DNA from: Thermanaerothrix sp034436175
GTDB lineage: Bacteria > Chloroflexota > Anaerolineae > Anaerolineales > Anaerolineaceae
Direction: 5' to 3'
NCBI GenBank assembly: GCA_964427505.1
Contig: CAYRUO010000043.1
Coordinates: 1 to 7,621, forward strand
Length of the DNA: 7,621 bases
Part shown: positions 1 to 5,759 of the stretch, one piece after another
Numbering within the stretch: position 1 is the first letter of the stretch
Layout of the letters: every line of letters starts with the position of its first letter
Translations under genes and position numbers: made by a program
The notes under the pieces: model-generated
The model's database searches: none
What the model saw: the letters and a program-made list of their open reading frames with translations, nothing else
Told to the model about the DNA's origin: nothing

Positions 1-1191
1 GCACGCCCGCTGTGGGCGCCCTGGTGGCAGGGCGCGCTGGATCTAGAGCGCGCCCGCCCGGTGACCCTGGCGCTCTGGCCAGAGCACCAGGGCATTGCAC
101 TTCGCAGTGCCGAGCGCATCCCGGCCAACCTGCTCGAGCAGGCCGGCGTGCGCCTCTTCCCCGGCGACCGCGTTTACCGAGACGGACAGAGGATTGACCC
201 CTATCAGCCCTTGCCCCCTGCCGCGGCCTATCACTTGGATGTGCGCCGTGCTGTGCCCATCCATTGGCAGGCCGATGGGGAGAGCGGGGTGTGCTATTCG
301 GCGGCGCTCACCCTGGGCGAGGCGCTGGCCGAGTGCGCGCTCGATCTAAACCCCGGGGATCAAATCAGCCCCCCGCCGGAGACGCCGCTCACCCCTGACC
401 TGGCGGTGACGGTGCGGCGGGCGCGCCTGCTCCAAATCCAAGCAGATGGCCAAACCCTGACCCTGCGCAGTGCCGCCGCCACGGTGGGTGATGCCCTGGC
501 AGCCGCCGGCATTGCCCTGCAAGGTCTGGATTACAGCCAGCCCACGGAGGATCAGCCTGTGCCGGCGGATGGTCGCATCCGTGTGGTGCGCGTGCGTGAG
601 GACGTGATCTTGGAACAAGAGATACTGCCCTTCAAGAATGAGTATGAGCCCGATCCCGAAACCGAGTTAGATCAACGCCGGGTCATCACGCCCGGCGAAT
701 ACGGCATTGAGGTCTCGCGCTTGCGTGTGCGCTACGAAGATGGGCAGGAAGTGGGACGAACGGTAGAAGCGCGCTGGGTGGCCAAAGAACCCAAACCCCA
801 GCGCATGGGCTACGGCACCAAAGTGGTCATCCGCACCCTGGAAACCCCGCAGGGCACACTGGAATACTGGCGCGCGGTGACCGTCTACGCCACGTCCTAC
901 TCCCCCTGCCGCTTGGGCGTTTCCCGCTGTTCAAGCGCGACCGCCAGCGGACTGCCCCTTCAGCACGGCATCATCGCCGTGACCCGCGCCTGGTATTCCT
1001 GGATGCTGGGCCAGCGCCTGTACGTGCCCGGCTACGGCATCGGCGTGGTGGCCGATGTCGGTGGAGGCATACCCGGGCGTTACTGGATTGACCTGGGCTA
1101 TAGCGATGATGACTACCAGCCCTGGCATCAGTATGTGACGGTCTATTTTCTCACCCCGGTGCCGAGTGCCATCCCATGGATTCTGCCGTAA
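1..1191 (+). CDS. DUF348/G5/3D-domain envelope protein, 5'-truncated
   Basis: Partial gene: the frame is open from the first base, so the true start and probably an N-terminal membrane anchor lie upstream. A GTG at 61 is in frame but falls within the first repeat, so I do not use it. The visible 396 residues resemble YabE/Rpf-type cell-wall proteins. There are three DUF348-like repeats (about nt 58-230, 250-410 and 415-580; each has a strand, then a 'T/A-x-T-V-x-x-A-L-x-x-A-G-I' helix and a 'D' turn). A G5 domain follows (about nt 580-830, with IEVSRLRVRYEDGQEVGRTV), then a C-terminal 3D domain (about nt 870-1160; ATSYSP, RLYVPGYG, ADVGGGIPG, WIDLGY). 3D domains share a fold with MltA-type murein transglycosylases, so a role in peptidoglycan binding or cleavage outside the membrane is inferred. 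The first of the usual three aspartates (AVDP) reads AVTR here. It overlaps rsmA by 16 bp. Confidence 0.85.
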   Translation, partial: ARPLWAPWWQGALDLERARPVTLALWPEHQGIALRSAERIPANLLEQAGVRLFPGDRVYRDGQRIDPYQPLPPAAAYHLDVRRAVPIHWQADGESGVCYSAALTLGEALAECALDLNPGDQISPPPETPLTPDLAVTVRRARLLQIQADGQTLTLRSAAATVGDALAAAGIALQGLDYSQPTEDQPVPADGRIRVVRVREDVILEQEILPFKNEYEPDPETELDQRRVITPGEYGIEVSRLRVRYEDGQEVGRTVEARWVAKEPKPQRMGYGTKVVIRTLETPQGTLEYWRAVTVYATSYSPCRLGVSRCSSATASGLPLQHGIIAVTRAWYSWMLGQRLYVPGYGIGVVADVGGGIPGRYWIDLGYSDDDYQPWHQYVTVYFLTPVPSAIPWILP

Positions 1192-2030
1192 CACTGCCAC
1201 CGCTCAATGTGCCGCAGTTGCTGCGCCAGCACGGCCTGCAACCCAAGAAGTCGCTGGGGCAGAACTTTCTCTACGACCCCCACATCTTGCAGCGCATCGT
1301 TGCCGCGGCAGAAATTCCCCCTCAAGCCACGGTGTTGGAAGTTGGGGCAGGGTTGGGCACGCTGACGCGTTACCTGGCCTGCGCGGCGCGGCGCGTGGTG
1401 GCGGTGGAACTGGACGGGCGGCTGATCCCGTTACTGCGCGAGGTGCTGGCAGGGACGGACAACGTCACCCTGCTCCAAGGTGACATCCTCACCCTCGACC
1501 TGACGCCCTGGCTGGCGGACGCCGATCCCCTGCTGGTGGTGGCGAATATCCCCTACTATATCACGTCGGCGCTCATTCGCCGCCTGTTGGAGGGCACGGT
1601 GCGCCCCCAGCGCCTGGTGCTGACGGTACAGCGGGAGGTCGCCGAACGCATCTGCGCCGCGCCGGGCGCGCTGAGTCTGCTGGCGCTCAGCGTGCAGGTC
1701 TATGGCCAACCGCGCCCGGTTGGGCGCATCCCGGCCGGTGCATTCTACCCCCCGCCTAAGGTGGATTCGACCATCCTGCGGGTGGATTTATACCCCCAGC
1801 CGCGTTTGCCGGCAGAGGACTTGCCGATCTTTTTCCGCCTGGCGCAGGCGGCGTTTGCCCAGCGCCGCAAGACTCTGCGCAATGCCCTGGCGGCCGGGTT
1901 GGGTTGGCCGCCCACGCAAGTCGAAACCTTGCTCCGGCAGGCCGAGATTGACCCCCGCCGCCGCGCCGAGACGCTCAGTTTGGAAGAGTGGGGGCGCTTA
2001 CTTCGGGCATATCATCACATGGAAGGCTAA
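1176..2030 (+). CDS. rsmA: 16S rRNA (adenine(1518)-N6/adenine(1519)-N6)-dimethyltransferase RsmA (KsgA)
   Basis: RsmA dimethylates two adjacent adenines in the 3' terminal helix of 16S rRNA using S-adenosylmethionine, a late quality-control step of 30S assembly in the cytoplasm. The 284-residue product has the normal family length and all landmarks: the N-terminal KKSLGQNFL (residues 24-32), SAM motif I VLEVGAGLGTLT (53-64), the acidic VELD end of strand 2 (77-80), GDIL (102-105), the catalytic NIPYY (124-128, a conservative form of NLPYY), AFYPPPKVDS (189-198) and, near the end, FAQRRKTLRNAL. The ATG at 1176 puts the conserved N-terminus at the expected distance. There is no clear Shine-Dalgarno; the start sits inside the 3' end of the preceding gene, which suggests translational coupling. 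Its TAA overlaps the stop of the convergent glycosyltransferase gene. Confidence 0.97.
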   Translation: MDSAVTLPPLNVPQLLRQHGLQPKKSLGQNFLYDPHILQRIVAAAEIPPQATVLEVGAGLGTLTRYLACAARRVVAVELDGRLIPLLREVLAGTDNVTLLQGDILTLDLTPWLADADPLLVVANIPYYITSALIRRLLEGTVRPQRLVLTVQREVAERICAAPGALSLLALSVQVYGQPRPVGRIPAGAFYPPPKVDSTILRVDLYPQPRLPAEDLPIFFRLAQAAFAQRRKTLRNALAAGLGWPPTQVETLLRQAEIDPRRRAETLSLEEWGRLLRAYHHMEG

Positions 2031-2782
2031 CGCGAGGGCGATTTGCGCTGAATCAGCCCTTGTTGTCGCCGCACATCGGCGTACTGGCCCAGCAATAGCC
2101 ATACGCGGTAGGCGGCTTCGATCTGGATACGCAGGTTCATCTTGGATTGCCCCCAGCGCCGGTCGGCAAAATGGATCGGAATTTCGCGGATACGCAGCCC
2201 GTGCAGGTGCGCCAGGTAGGCCATCTCTACCTGGAAAACGTAGCCGTTCGAGCGCACACGTTCGAGGGGTAAACGCTGTAGTGCCTCGCGCCGCCACAGG
2301 CGGAAGCCCCCGGTGGCATCCCGCACCGGGAGGTTGAGGATGGTGCGCGCGTAGGCGTTGCCGAACCCCGAGAGCCAGCGCCGCCAGAACGGCCAGCGCT
2401 CGTCCAGCGAGCCGCCGGGCACGTAGCGCGATCCGATCGCCAGATCACAGGTCTCCAGCGCCGCCGCCAGTTCCACCACCTTGGCCGGCGGGTGCGAGAA
2501 ATCGGCATCCATCTGCCCGATGGCATCAGCCTCGTCCATCGCCAGGCGAAAACCCTGGATATAGGCCGTACCCAGGCCGAGTTTGCCCGCGCGGTGCAGG
2601 ACACGCACCCGCCCCGGCCAGCGCGCGTTGAGCCCCTCGGCGATCTGTCCGGTGCCGTCGGGGCTGGCATCGTCCACCACCAGCAGGCGCAGTTCGGGCA
2701 GGGGGAGATCAAACAGGGCTTCGGCCAGGCGAGGCAGGTTTTCGGCTTCGTTGTAGGTGGGAATAACCAGGGTGATTCTCAT
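2027..2782 (-). CDS. Family 2 glycosyltransferase, DPM1-like (polyprenyl-phosphate mannose/glucose synthase)
   Basis: The 251-residue protein is a single GT-A catalytic domain closely matching dolichol/polyprenol-phosphate mannosyltransferases, which move a hexose from a nucleotide sugar to a polyprenyl phosphate on the inner membrane face. Seen: the nucleotide-binding IPTYNEAENL (7-16), VVDDASPDGTG (35-45), the metal-binding DAD in QMDADFSHPP (90-99), GSRYVPGG (117-124), the DATGGFRLWRREAL acceptor region (from 155) and FADRRWGQSKM near the C-terminus. There is no C-terminal membrane pair, so it resembles the minimal soluble type (as in human DPM1) rather than the anchored type. The donor sugar cannot be read from the sequence. 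It is last in a four-gene operon: its ATG overlaps the TGA of the response regulator gene (ATGA at 2782-2779), a sign of coupled translation. Which membrane glycosyltransferase uses the product is not visible here. Confidence 0.88.
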   Translation of the reverse strand: MRITLVIPTYNEAENLPRLAEALFDLPLPELRLLVVDDASPDGTGQIAEGLNARWPGRVRVLHRAGKLGLGTAYIQGFRLAMDEADAIGQMDADFSHPPAKVVELAAALETCDLAIGSRYVPGGSLDERWPFWRRWLSGFGNAYARTILNLPVRDATGGFRLWRREALQRLPLERVRSNGYVFQVEMAYLAHLHGLRIREIPIHFADRRWGQSKMNLRIQIEAAYRVWLLLGQYADVRRQQGLIQRKSPSR

Positions 2783-3645
2783 GCGTTATCGGTCTCCATC
2801 AGCCCCAACAAAGCCGTGCGCAAGGCGGTAACGGTAGCCGGGATTGTTGACAGGGTATAGGGTTTGACCACCACATCCAGACGCGCCCCTTCAAAGCGCC
2901 CGGCATCCAAGTCATCACTGCGGTAAAAGAGCCGCAGGGCTTGTTCTAACTGCCGCGTAAGGCGCTCGCCGAAGCCGCTTTTGGCTTCGGGCGCGCCGAT
3001 CAACACCCATACCGTGGTGTCGAGATGACCCAGAAAAGCCGTGTCCTCCGTGCCAGGGGAGAGTTGCCGCCCAAGTAGAAGCGCCACGGCGCGCAGGGCA
3101 TCGTCGGCGGCAATAAAGCCGTAAGCCTCGCGGAAGGTGTCCAGATGGCGCAGTCCGACCACCCACAGCGGCGGGGCGGGTTGAGCGGCCAGCCACTGCG
3201 CCAGCGCCTCATCCACCAGTGCGCCCTGCGGCAGGCCGGTTACCGCGTGGGTCAGCGATTCGCGTTGGGCCCGTTGCAAGGTGTTGCGCACCCGCAGCCC
3301 CAGTTCGCGGATATCGAAAGGTTTGGTGATATAGTCATCGGCTTCCAGTTGCAAACCGTGCAGTTTATCGCGCCGCTCGCGTTTTTCGGTCAGGAAGATA
3401 ATCGGAATGTGGCGGGTGCGTCGCTGCGCCCGCAGACGCCGCGCAACCTCAAAGCCATCAATATCGGGCAGGCGGATATCCAGGATGACCAGATGAGGCA
3501 TCTGCTCGGTAGCCGTGGTCACCCCATCTTCGCCCCAATTGGCAGTCAACACGCGGTAGCCCTGCGCAGTGAAAAACGTGGCCAGCATCTCGGCCACGTC
3601 CAGATCATCCTCGATAATCAACAGCGTGGAAGGGGTCTCGCTCAT
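2779..3645 (-). CDS. Response regulator: receiver domain plus degenerate GGDEF domain
   Basis: Residues 6-125 form a complete CheY-like receiver: acidic pair D13/D14, phospho-acceptor D56 (VILDIRLPDIDGFE), T86 (IIFLTE) and K108 (DDYITKPF). This is followed by a linker helix and then LTHAVTGLPQG (131-141), which corresponds to the D-x-L-TGLPN-R opening of GGDEF diguanylate cyclase domains. The next conserved block (LRHLDTFREAYGFIAADDAL, 165-184) matches the substrate/metal region. The signature loop itself reads GHLDT (206-210) instead of GGDEF, so cyclase activity is probably lost; the domain may serve as a protein- or nucleotide-binding module. There is no DNA-binding domain. The product is 288 residues, slightly short for REC-GGDEF. 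The ATG lies 2 bp after the V4R stop. It may receive phosphate from a kinase encoded elsewhere; the neighbouring kinase is of a class that usually serves LuxR/NarL-type regulators. Confidence 0.9.
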   Translation of the reverse strand: MSETPSTLLIIEDDLDVAEMLATFFTAQGYRVLTANWGEDGVTTATEQMPHLVILDIRLPDIDGFEVARRLRAQRRTRHIPIIFLTEKRERRDKLHGLQLEADDYITKPFDIRELGLRVRNTLQRAQRESLTHAVTGLPQGALVDEALAQWLAAQPAPPLWVVGLRHLDTFREAYGFIAADDALRAVALLLGRQLSPGTEDTAFLGHLDTTVWVLIGAPEAKSGFGERLTRQLEQALRLFYRSDDLDAGRFEGARLDVVVKPYTLSTIPATVTALRTALLGLMETDNA

Positions 3646-3647
3646 GT

Positions 3648-4280
3648 TCAGCCAAGCGGCTCTTTGAAGATGACAAACTCACACACCGCATCGCCCATCG
3701 CCACGCACTTGGATTCATTGACGCGGAATTCCTGTCCCCCCGAGACCCATTTCAGGCCTTCCTGGAGCAGGCCGACCGCCATGTAACAATCGGGGCGGTC
3801 GCTCTTGCGTCCCCAGCACACCGGGCAGCGGTGGATGGTGTAGATGAAGTGGGTATCTCTTTCCTCAACTGTGGAATATTGATCGCTGGTGGTACTGAAA
3901 ATCTTGGCCATTGCCGGCAGGCCGATGCGCAGTTTGGCCTGCAGTGGCAGGACCTTAAAGGCCAGGTCGCCCACGCCGGCCAGGGCGCCGAAATGGCGCA
4001 GGCCGTCTTGGAAGGTTGCCCGTCCGGCGCGCAGGGCCAGCCCACGGCCGCCGCGTGGGCCGTACATCTCTTCCAGTGCGCCGTTGATGGCCGAGAAGTC
4101 GGCAAAATCAAACTGACGTTCCAGGTTATCCGGGGGGTAGTTATCAATCAGGTGCTGCAGGTTGGCCAGGTTGAGGATCGCGTTGACGCCGTTCTTTCCC
4201 ATCACGTCTTCGAGCGCCAGCAGGGCGATGCGGGCGATCTTATTCGGGTAGTAATAACCGCTTTTCGGGATCGCTTCCAT
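3648..4280 (-). CDS. V4R-domain protein (4-vinyl reductase-like/Bet3-like fold)
   Basis: The 210-residue soluble protein has an all-helical N-terminal part (MEAIPKSGYYYPNKIARIAL..., about 1-60), then the V4R region. The C-terminal half has five cysteines, C152, C155 (RCPVCWGRKS), C165, C192 and C200 (GDAVCEFVIF), with the spacing and 'G-x-x-x-C-x-F/x' ending typical of bacterial V4R domains; they probably bind a metal. The V4R family contains BchJ and many sensory or ligand-binding proteins, and shares a fold with TRAPP subunit Bet3. The name '4-vinyl reductase' should not be read as a function: no other pigment gene is present here. It sits between roadblock and receiver genes with gaps of 9 and 2 bp, which suggests a regulatory or scaffolding job shared with them. 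The ligand is unknown. Confidence 0.82.
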   Translation of the reverse strand: MEAIPKSGYYYPNKIARIALLALEDVMGKNGVNAILNLANLQHLIDNYPPDNLERQFDFADFSAINGALEEMYGPRGGRGLALRAGRATFQDGLRHFGALAGVGDLAFKVLPLQAKLRIGLPAMAKIFSTTSDQYSTVEERDTHFIYTIHRCPVCWGRKSDRPDCYMAVGLLQEGLKWVSGGQEFRVNESKCVAMGDAVCEFVIFKEPLG

Positions 4281-4289
4281 GGTCGGGGC

Positions 4290-4661
4290 TCAGATCAACT
4301 TAGCGAGGTCTTCGGCAGCGCGGCGCATATCCAGGAAGATCAGGCCCAGTTTGGCCTGTTCGCGCGCCAGGGCGGTGAGCACGGCTTCTTCACCGACCGA
4401 CATCAGCACCACATAGCCCTTCTGGCCCTTGATATACACCTGATCTAGGGCTCCCCGCCCCAATTCATTGGCGATGCGTTCACCCAGTGAGAGCATCGCC
4501 GCCGACATAGCCGAGACGCGATCCTCTTCTACGCCCTGGGGGAGCGCTGAGGCAATCGTCAGCCCATCCAGGCTGACCACCGCCGAGGCTTCGATATCGG
4601 GCGAGGACGCCTGCAGTTCGCGTAACCGCTCCACCATGAGTTGAGTGCGAGACTTGGTCAA
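4290..4661 (-). CDS. Roadblock/LC7-domain protein (MglB-like)
   Basis: This is a single roadblock/LC7 domain of 123 residues, the normal length. Visible family features are the first helix (LMVERLRELQ), the strand pattern IEASAVVSLDGLTIASALPQ, the long helix EEDRVSAMSAAMLSLGERIA and strands QVYIKGQKGYVVLMSVG and AVLTALA. Proteins of this type are small dimers that regulate or bind Ras-like GTPases such as MglA, or act as scaffolds; no GTPase gene is in view. I chose the TTG at 4661 because AAGGAG lies 8 nt upstream (4675-4670). An in-frame GTG at 4691 would place that Shine-Dalgarno inside the gene, and it has none of its own. It is first in the operon, about 57 nt after the predicted transcription start, with the V4R gene 9 bp downstream. 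Confidence 0.88.
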   Translation of the reverse strand: MTKSRTQLMVERLRELQASSPDIEASAVVSLDGLTIASALPQGVEEDRVSAMSAAMLSLGERIANELGRGALDQVYIKGQKGYVVLMSVGEEAVLTALAREQAKLGLIFLDMRRAAEDLAKLI

Positions 4662-4669
4662 GGCGGCAA

Positions 4670-4675
4670 CTCCTT
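4670..4675 (-). promoter_or_regulatory. Shine-Dalgarno AAGGAG fixing the TTG start of the roadblock gene
   Basis: Reading the minus strand, AAGGAG is followed by 8 nt and then TTG ACC AAG. The position is ideal for a start at 4661 and excludes the upstream in-frame GTG as the main start. Confidence 0.8.
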
Positions 4676-4724
4676 TGATACAAAAATTCACACGGATAAC
4701 GGGGAAGCGAGTTTGACGTTTACT

Positions 4725-4753
4725 AATTTAGCACAGCCCCCGGTTGGTGTCAA
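4725..4753 (-). promoter_or_regulatory. Sigma70-type promoter of the roadblock-V4R-response regulator-glycosyltransferase operon
   Basis: On the minus strand a perfect -35 box TTGACA (4753-4748) is separated by exactly 17 bp from TAAATT (4730-4725), which matches four of six positions of the -10 consensus. Transcription would begin near 4718, leaving a leader of about 57 nt before the TTG start with its AAGGAG. No other promoter-like sequence is apparent inside the operon, where gaps are -4, 2 and 9 bp. This is pattern recognition, not a measured start site. Confidence 0.65.
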
Positions 4754-4802
4754 GCACACCCCTCACTGGCTTTGCAGAAGTGTAAGGAAGGACATTAACC
4801 GC

Positions 4803-4832
4803 GAGCGGCTGCCGGAGGTACGGCAGCCGCTC
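4803..4832 (-). terminator. Perfect 12-bp hairpin downstream of the secreted-protein gene
   Basis: GAGCGGCTGCCG (4803-4814) and CGGCAGCCGCTC (4821-4832) are exact reverse complements around a 6-nt loop. It begins 48 nt after the stop of the minus-strand gene at 4881 and lies before the promoter of the next operon, so a terminator or mRNA 3'-end stabiliser is likely. Neither strand has a T-run after the stem, so a standard intrinsic terminator is not proven. The strand is assigned from context only. Confidence 0.5.
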
Positions 4833-4837
4833 TTGCA

Positions 4838-4856
4838 GCGTCAGCGGGGGTGACGC
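4838..4856 (-). terminator. Second, smaller hairpin next to the 12-bp hairpin
   Basis: GCGTCA (4838-4843) pairs with TGACGC (4851-4856) around a 7-nt loop. RNA polymerase leaving the gene at 4881 would meet this 6-bp stem first, 24 nt after the stop, and the 12-bp stem next. The tandem arrangement supports a 3'-end role, but a 6-bp stem could occur by chance in such GC-rich DNA. Confidence 0.3.
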
Positions 4857-4880
4857 GTGGGGGTTGGTTCAACCTAAGGA

Positions 4881-5558
4881 TTACCAGCCCCAACCTCGTC
4901 CACCGTGGCAGCCCCAACCGAAGCCACCGCCCTGCGGGGCGTTTTGCTTCAGCCATTCGGCCTGCTGGCTGGTCAGTTTACCTTCCTGGACGGCACGATC
5001 CAGGGTGGCACTGCGGGCTTCATCAATCTTGGCTTGCAGTTGATCGGTGGTCAGGCCTAGTTTCTCGGCCAGTGTGGCCAAGAAAGTATCTTTGAGATAC
5101 GAACCCAAAGCCCAGGTACCCTGCTTCATTTGCTCGGCCTGCTCGGCGGTCAGTTTGCCGTTCTGCACCGCCAGGTCGAGGGCTTCATTGCGTGCTTCCT
5201 GCATCAGGGTGCGGAACTCCGCCGCGGTTAGGCCCTTTTCCTGGGCGATCTGCGCCGGGGTGGTGCCGGCCTGAATCTTGGCTTTAAGATCATCCACGCT
5301 CATTCCCAGTTTATTGGCCAGGGCGGTCAGCATTTCATCCTGCAGGTAGCCGCCCCATGCGCCCATCATACCTCGTCCGCCCATCATACCCCAGCCGTGC
5401 CGTCCCCAGCCCCAGCCGGGTGCAGTGGGGGTGGTGCTATCGGTTGAGGGGGGAGTGGTCGGTGTCGGGGCTTGGGCATACACCCAAGCGACGCTTCCGA
5501 AGAGTAATCCCACCACCAATAAGGCACCCAATCCGAATAATAGAACATTCTTGCTCAT
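4881..5558 (-). CDS. Secreted Gly/Trp/Met/His-rich protein with duplicated helical repeat (DUF2680-like)
   Basis: The function is not known. The 225-residue product starts with a signal peptide (basic MSKN, hydrophobic core about 5-25, likely cleavage around VYAQA, 26-30), so it is exported. A Pro/Thr/Ser linker (31-47) leads to a flexible segment rich in Gly, Trp, Met and His (48-70, including GWGWGRHGWGMMGGRGMMG). Two related helical repeats follow: 71-147 (YLQDEML... GKLTAEQAEQMKQ) and 154-206 (YLKDTFL... GKLTSQQAEWLKQ). The second lacks 24 residues found in the first (about 97-120). The tail is again Gly/Trp-rich, with one Cys-His (217-218). The repeats resemble DUF2680-type proteins of Gram-positives and Chloroflexota. 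Met/His richness could mean metal binding, which is inference. The ATG has a strong GGAGGT 7 nt upstream. It is divergent from the histidine kinase gene. Confidence 0.85.
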   Translation of the reverse strand: MSKNVLLFGLGALLVVGLLFGSVAWVYAQAPTPTTPPSTDSTTPTAPGWGWGRHGWGMMGGRGMMGAWGGYLQDEMLTALANKLGMSVDDLKAKIQAGTTPAQIAQEKGLTAAEFRTLMQEARNEALDLAVQNGKLTAEQAEQMKQGTWALGSYLKDTFLATLAEKLGLTTDQLQAKIDEARSATLDRAVQEGKLTSQQAEWLKQNAPQGGGFGWGCHGGRGWGW

Positions 5559-5565
5559 ACCAGTG

Positions 5566-5571
5566 ACCTCC
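5566..5571 (-). promoter_or_regulatory. Shine-Dalgarno GGAGGT of the secreted-protein gene
   Basis: Reading the minus strand, GGAGGT is followed by 7 nt (CACTGGT) and then the ATG at 5558. It is near-consensus and confirms the start, and hence the complete signal peptide. Confidence 0.8.
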
Positions 5572-5708
5572 GTTTATCAAAGGGTATTGTCTTATCTTGC
5601 AGCCCAAAGGATAGCAAAAGGGTGTGAAGAATTTATGAAGACGTGGCGAAGGGGGTTTGAAGATAGCCCGTTCGTGGCGGCAGGGGCTTTGTGAATAGGG
5701 TAACAAAG

Positions 5709-5738
5709 TTGACGAAAACGGACAATGACCAGTAAAAT
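5709..5738 (+). promoter_or_regulatory. Sigma70-type promoter of the histidine kinase gene
   Basis: TTGACG (5709-5714, five of six consensus bases) is separated by 18 bp from TAAAAT (5733-5738, five of six). The expected start is near 5745, leaving only about 15 nt before the ATG, just enough for the AAAGGA ribosome site at 5749-5754. An imperfect operator candidate, CTTTGT-N10-ACAAAG (5687-5708), abuts the -35 box. The remainder of the 5559-5759 divergent gap shows nothing else I can support. Confidence 0.55.
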
Positions 5739-5748
5739 AGTGAAAGCC

Positions 5749-5754
5749 AAAGGA
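5749..5754 (+). promoter_or_regulatory. Shine-Dalgarno AAAGGA of the histidine kinase gene
   Basis: AAAGGA is followed by 5 nt and then the ATG at 5760. The spacing is slightly short but usable, and it supports this start over later internal codons. Confidence 0.6.
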
Positions 5755-5759
5755 ATCGT

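Noticed and set aside
61..1191. Complete gene starting at GTG 61
   Set aside because: The same frame is open back to base 1, and the GTG codon lies at the start of a DUF348-like strand, so the gene is better treated as truncated by the window.
2779..3645. Active diguanylate cyclase
   Set aside because: The GGDEF/GGEEF loop reads GHLDT, so catalysis cannot be supported.
3145..3786. Plus-strand open frame of 213 codons
   Set aside because: It is antisense to the response regulator and V4R genes, whose products have clear domain motifs; its translation shows no recognisable domain.
3648..4280. Chlorophyll/bacteriochlorophyll biosynthesis gene (bchJ)
   Set aside because: The similarity is only to the V4R domain; no pigment genes are nearby and the context is signalling.
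3831..4448. Plus-strand open frame of 205 codons
   Set aside because: It is antisense to the V4R and roadblock genes and is explained by GC-rich codon bias.
5608..5616. Extended -10-like TGCTATCCT on the minus strand upstream of the secreted-protein gene
   Set aside because: There is no acceptable -35 box at the right distance, so a promoter must exist nearby but this match is too weak to call.
5437..5706. Minus-strand open frame across the divergent intergenic region
   Set aside because: It overlaps the signal-peptide region of the secreted protein in another frame and has no ribosome site or domain.
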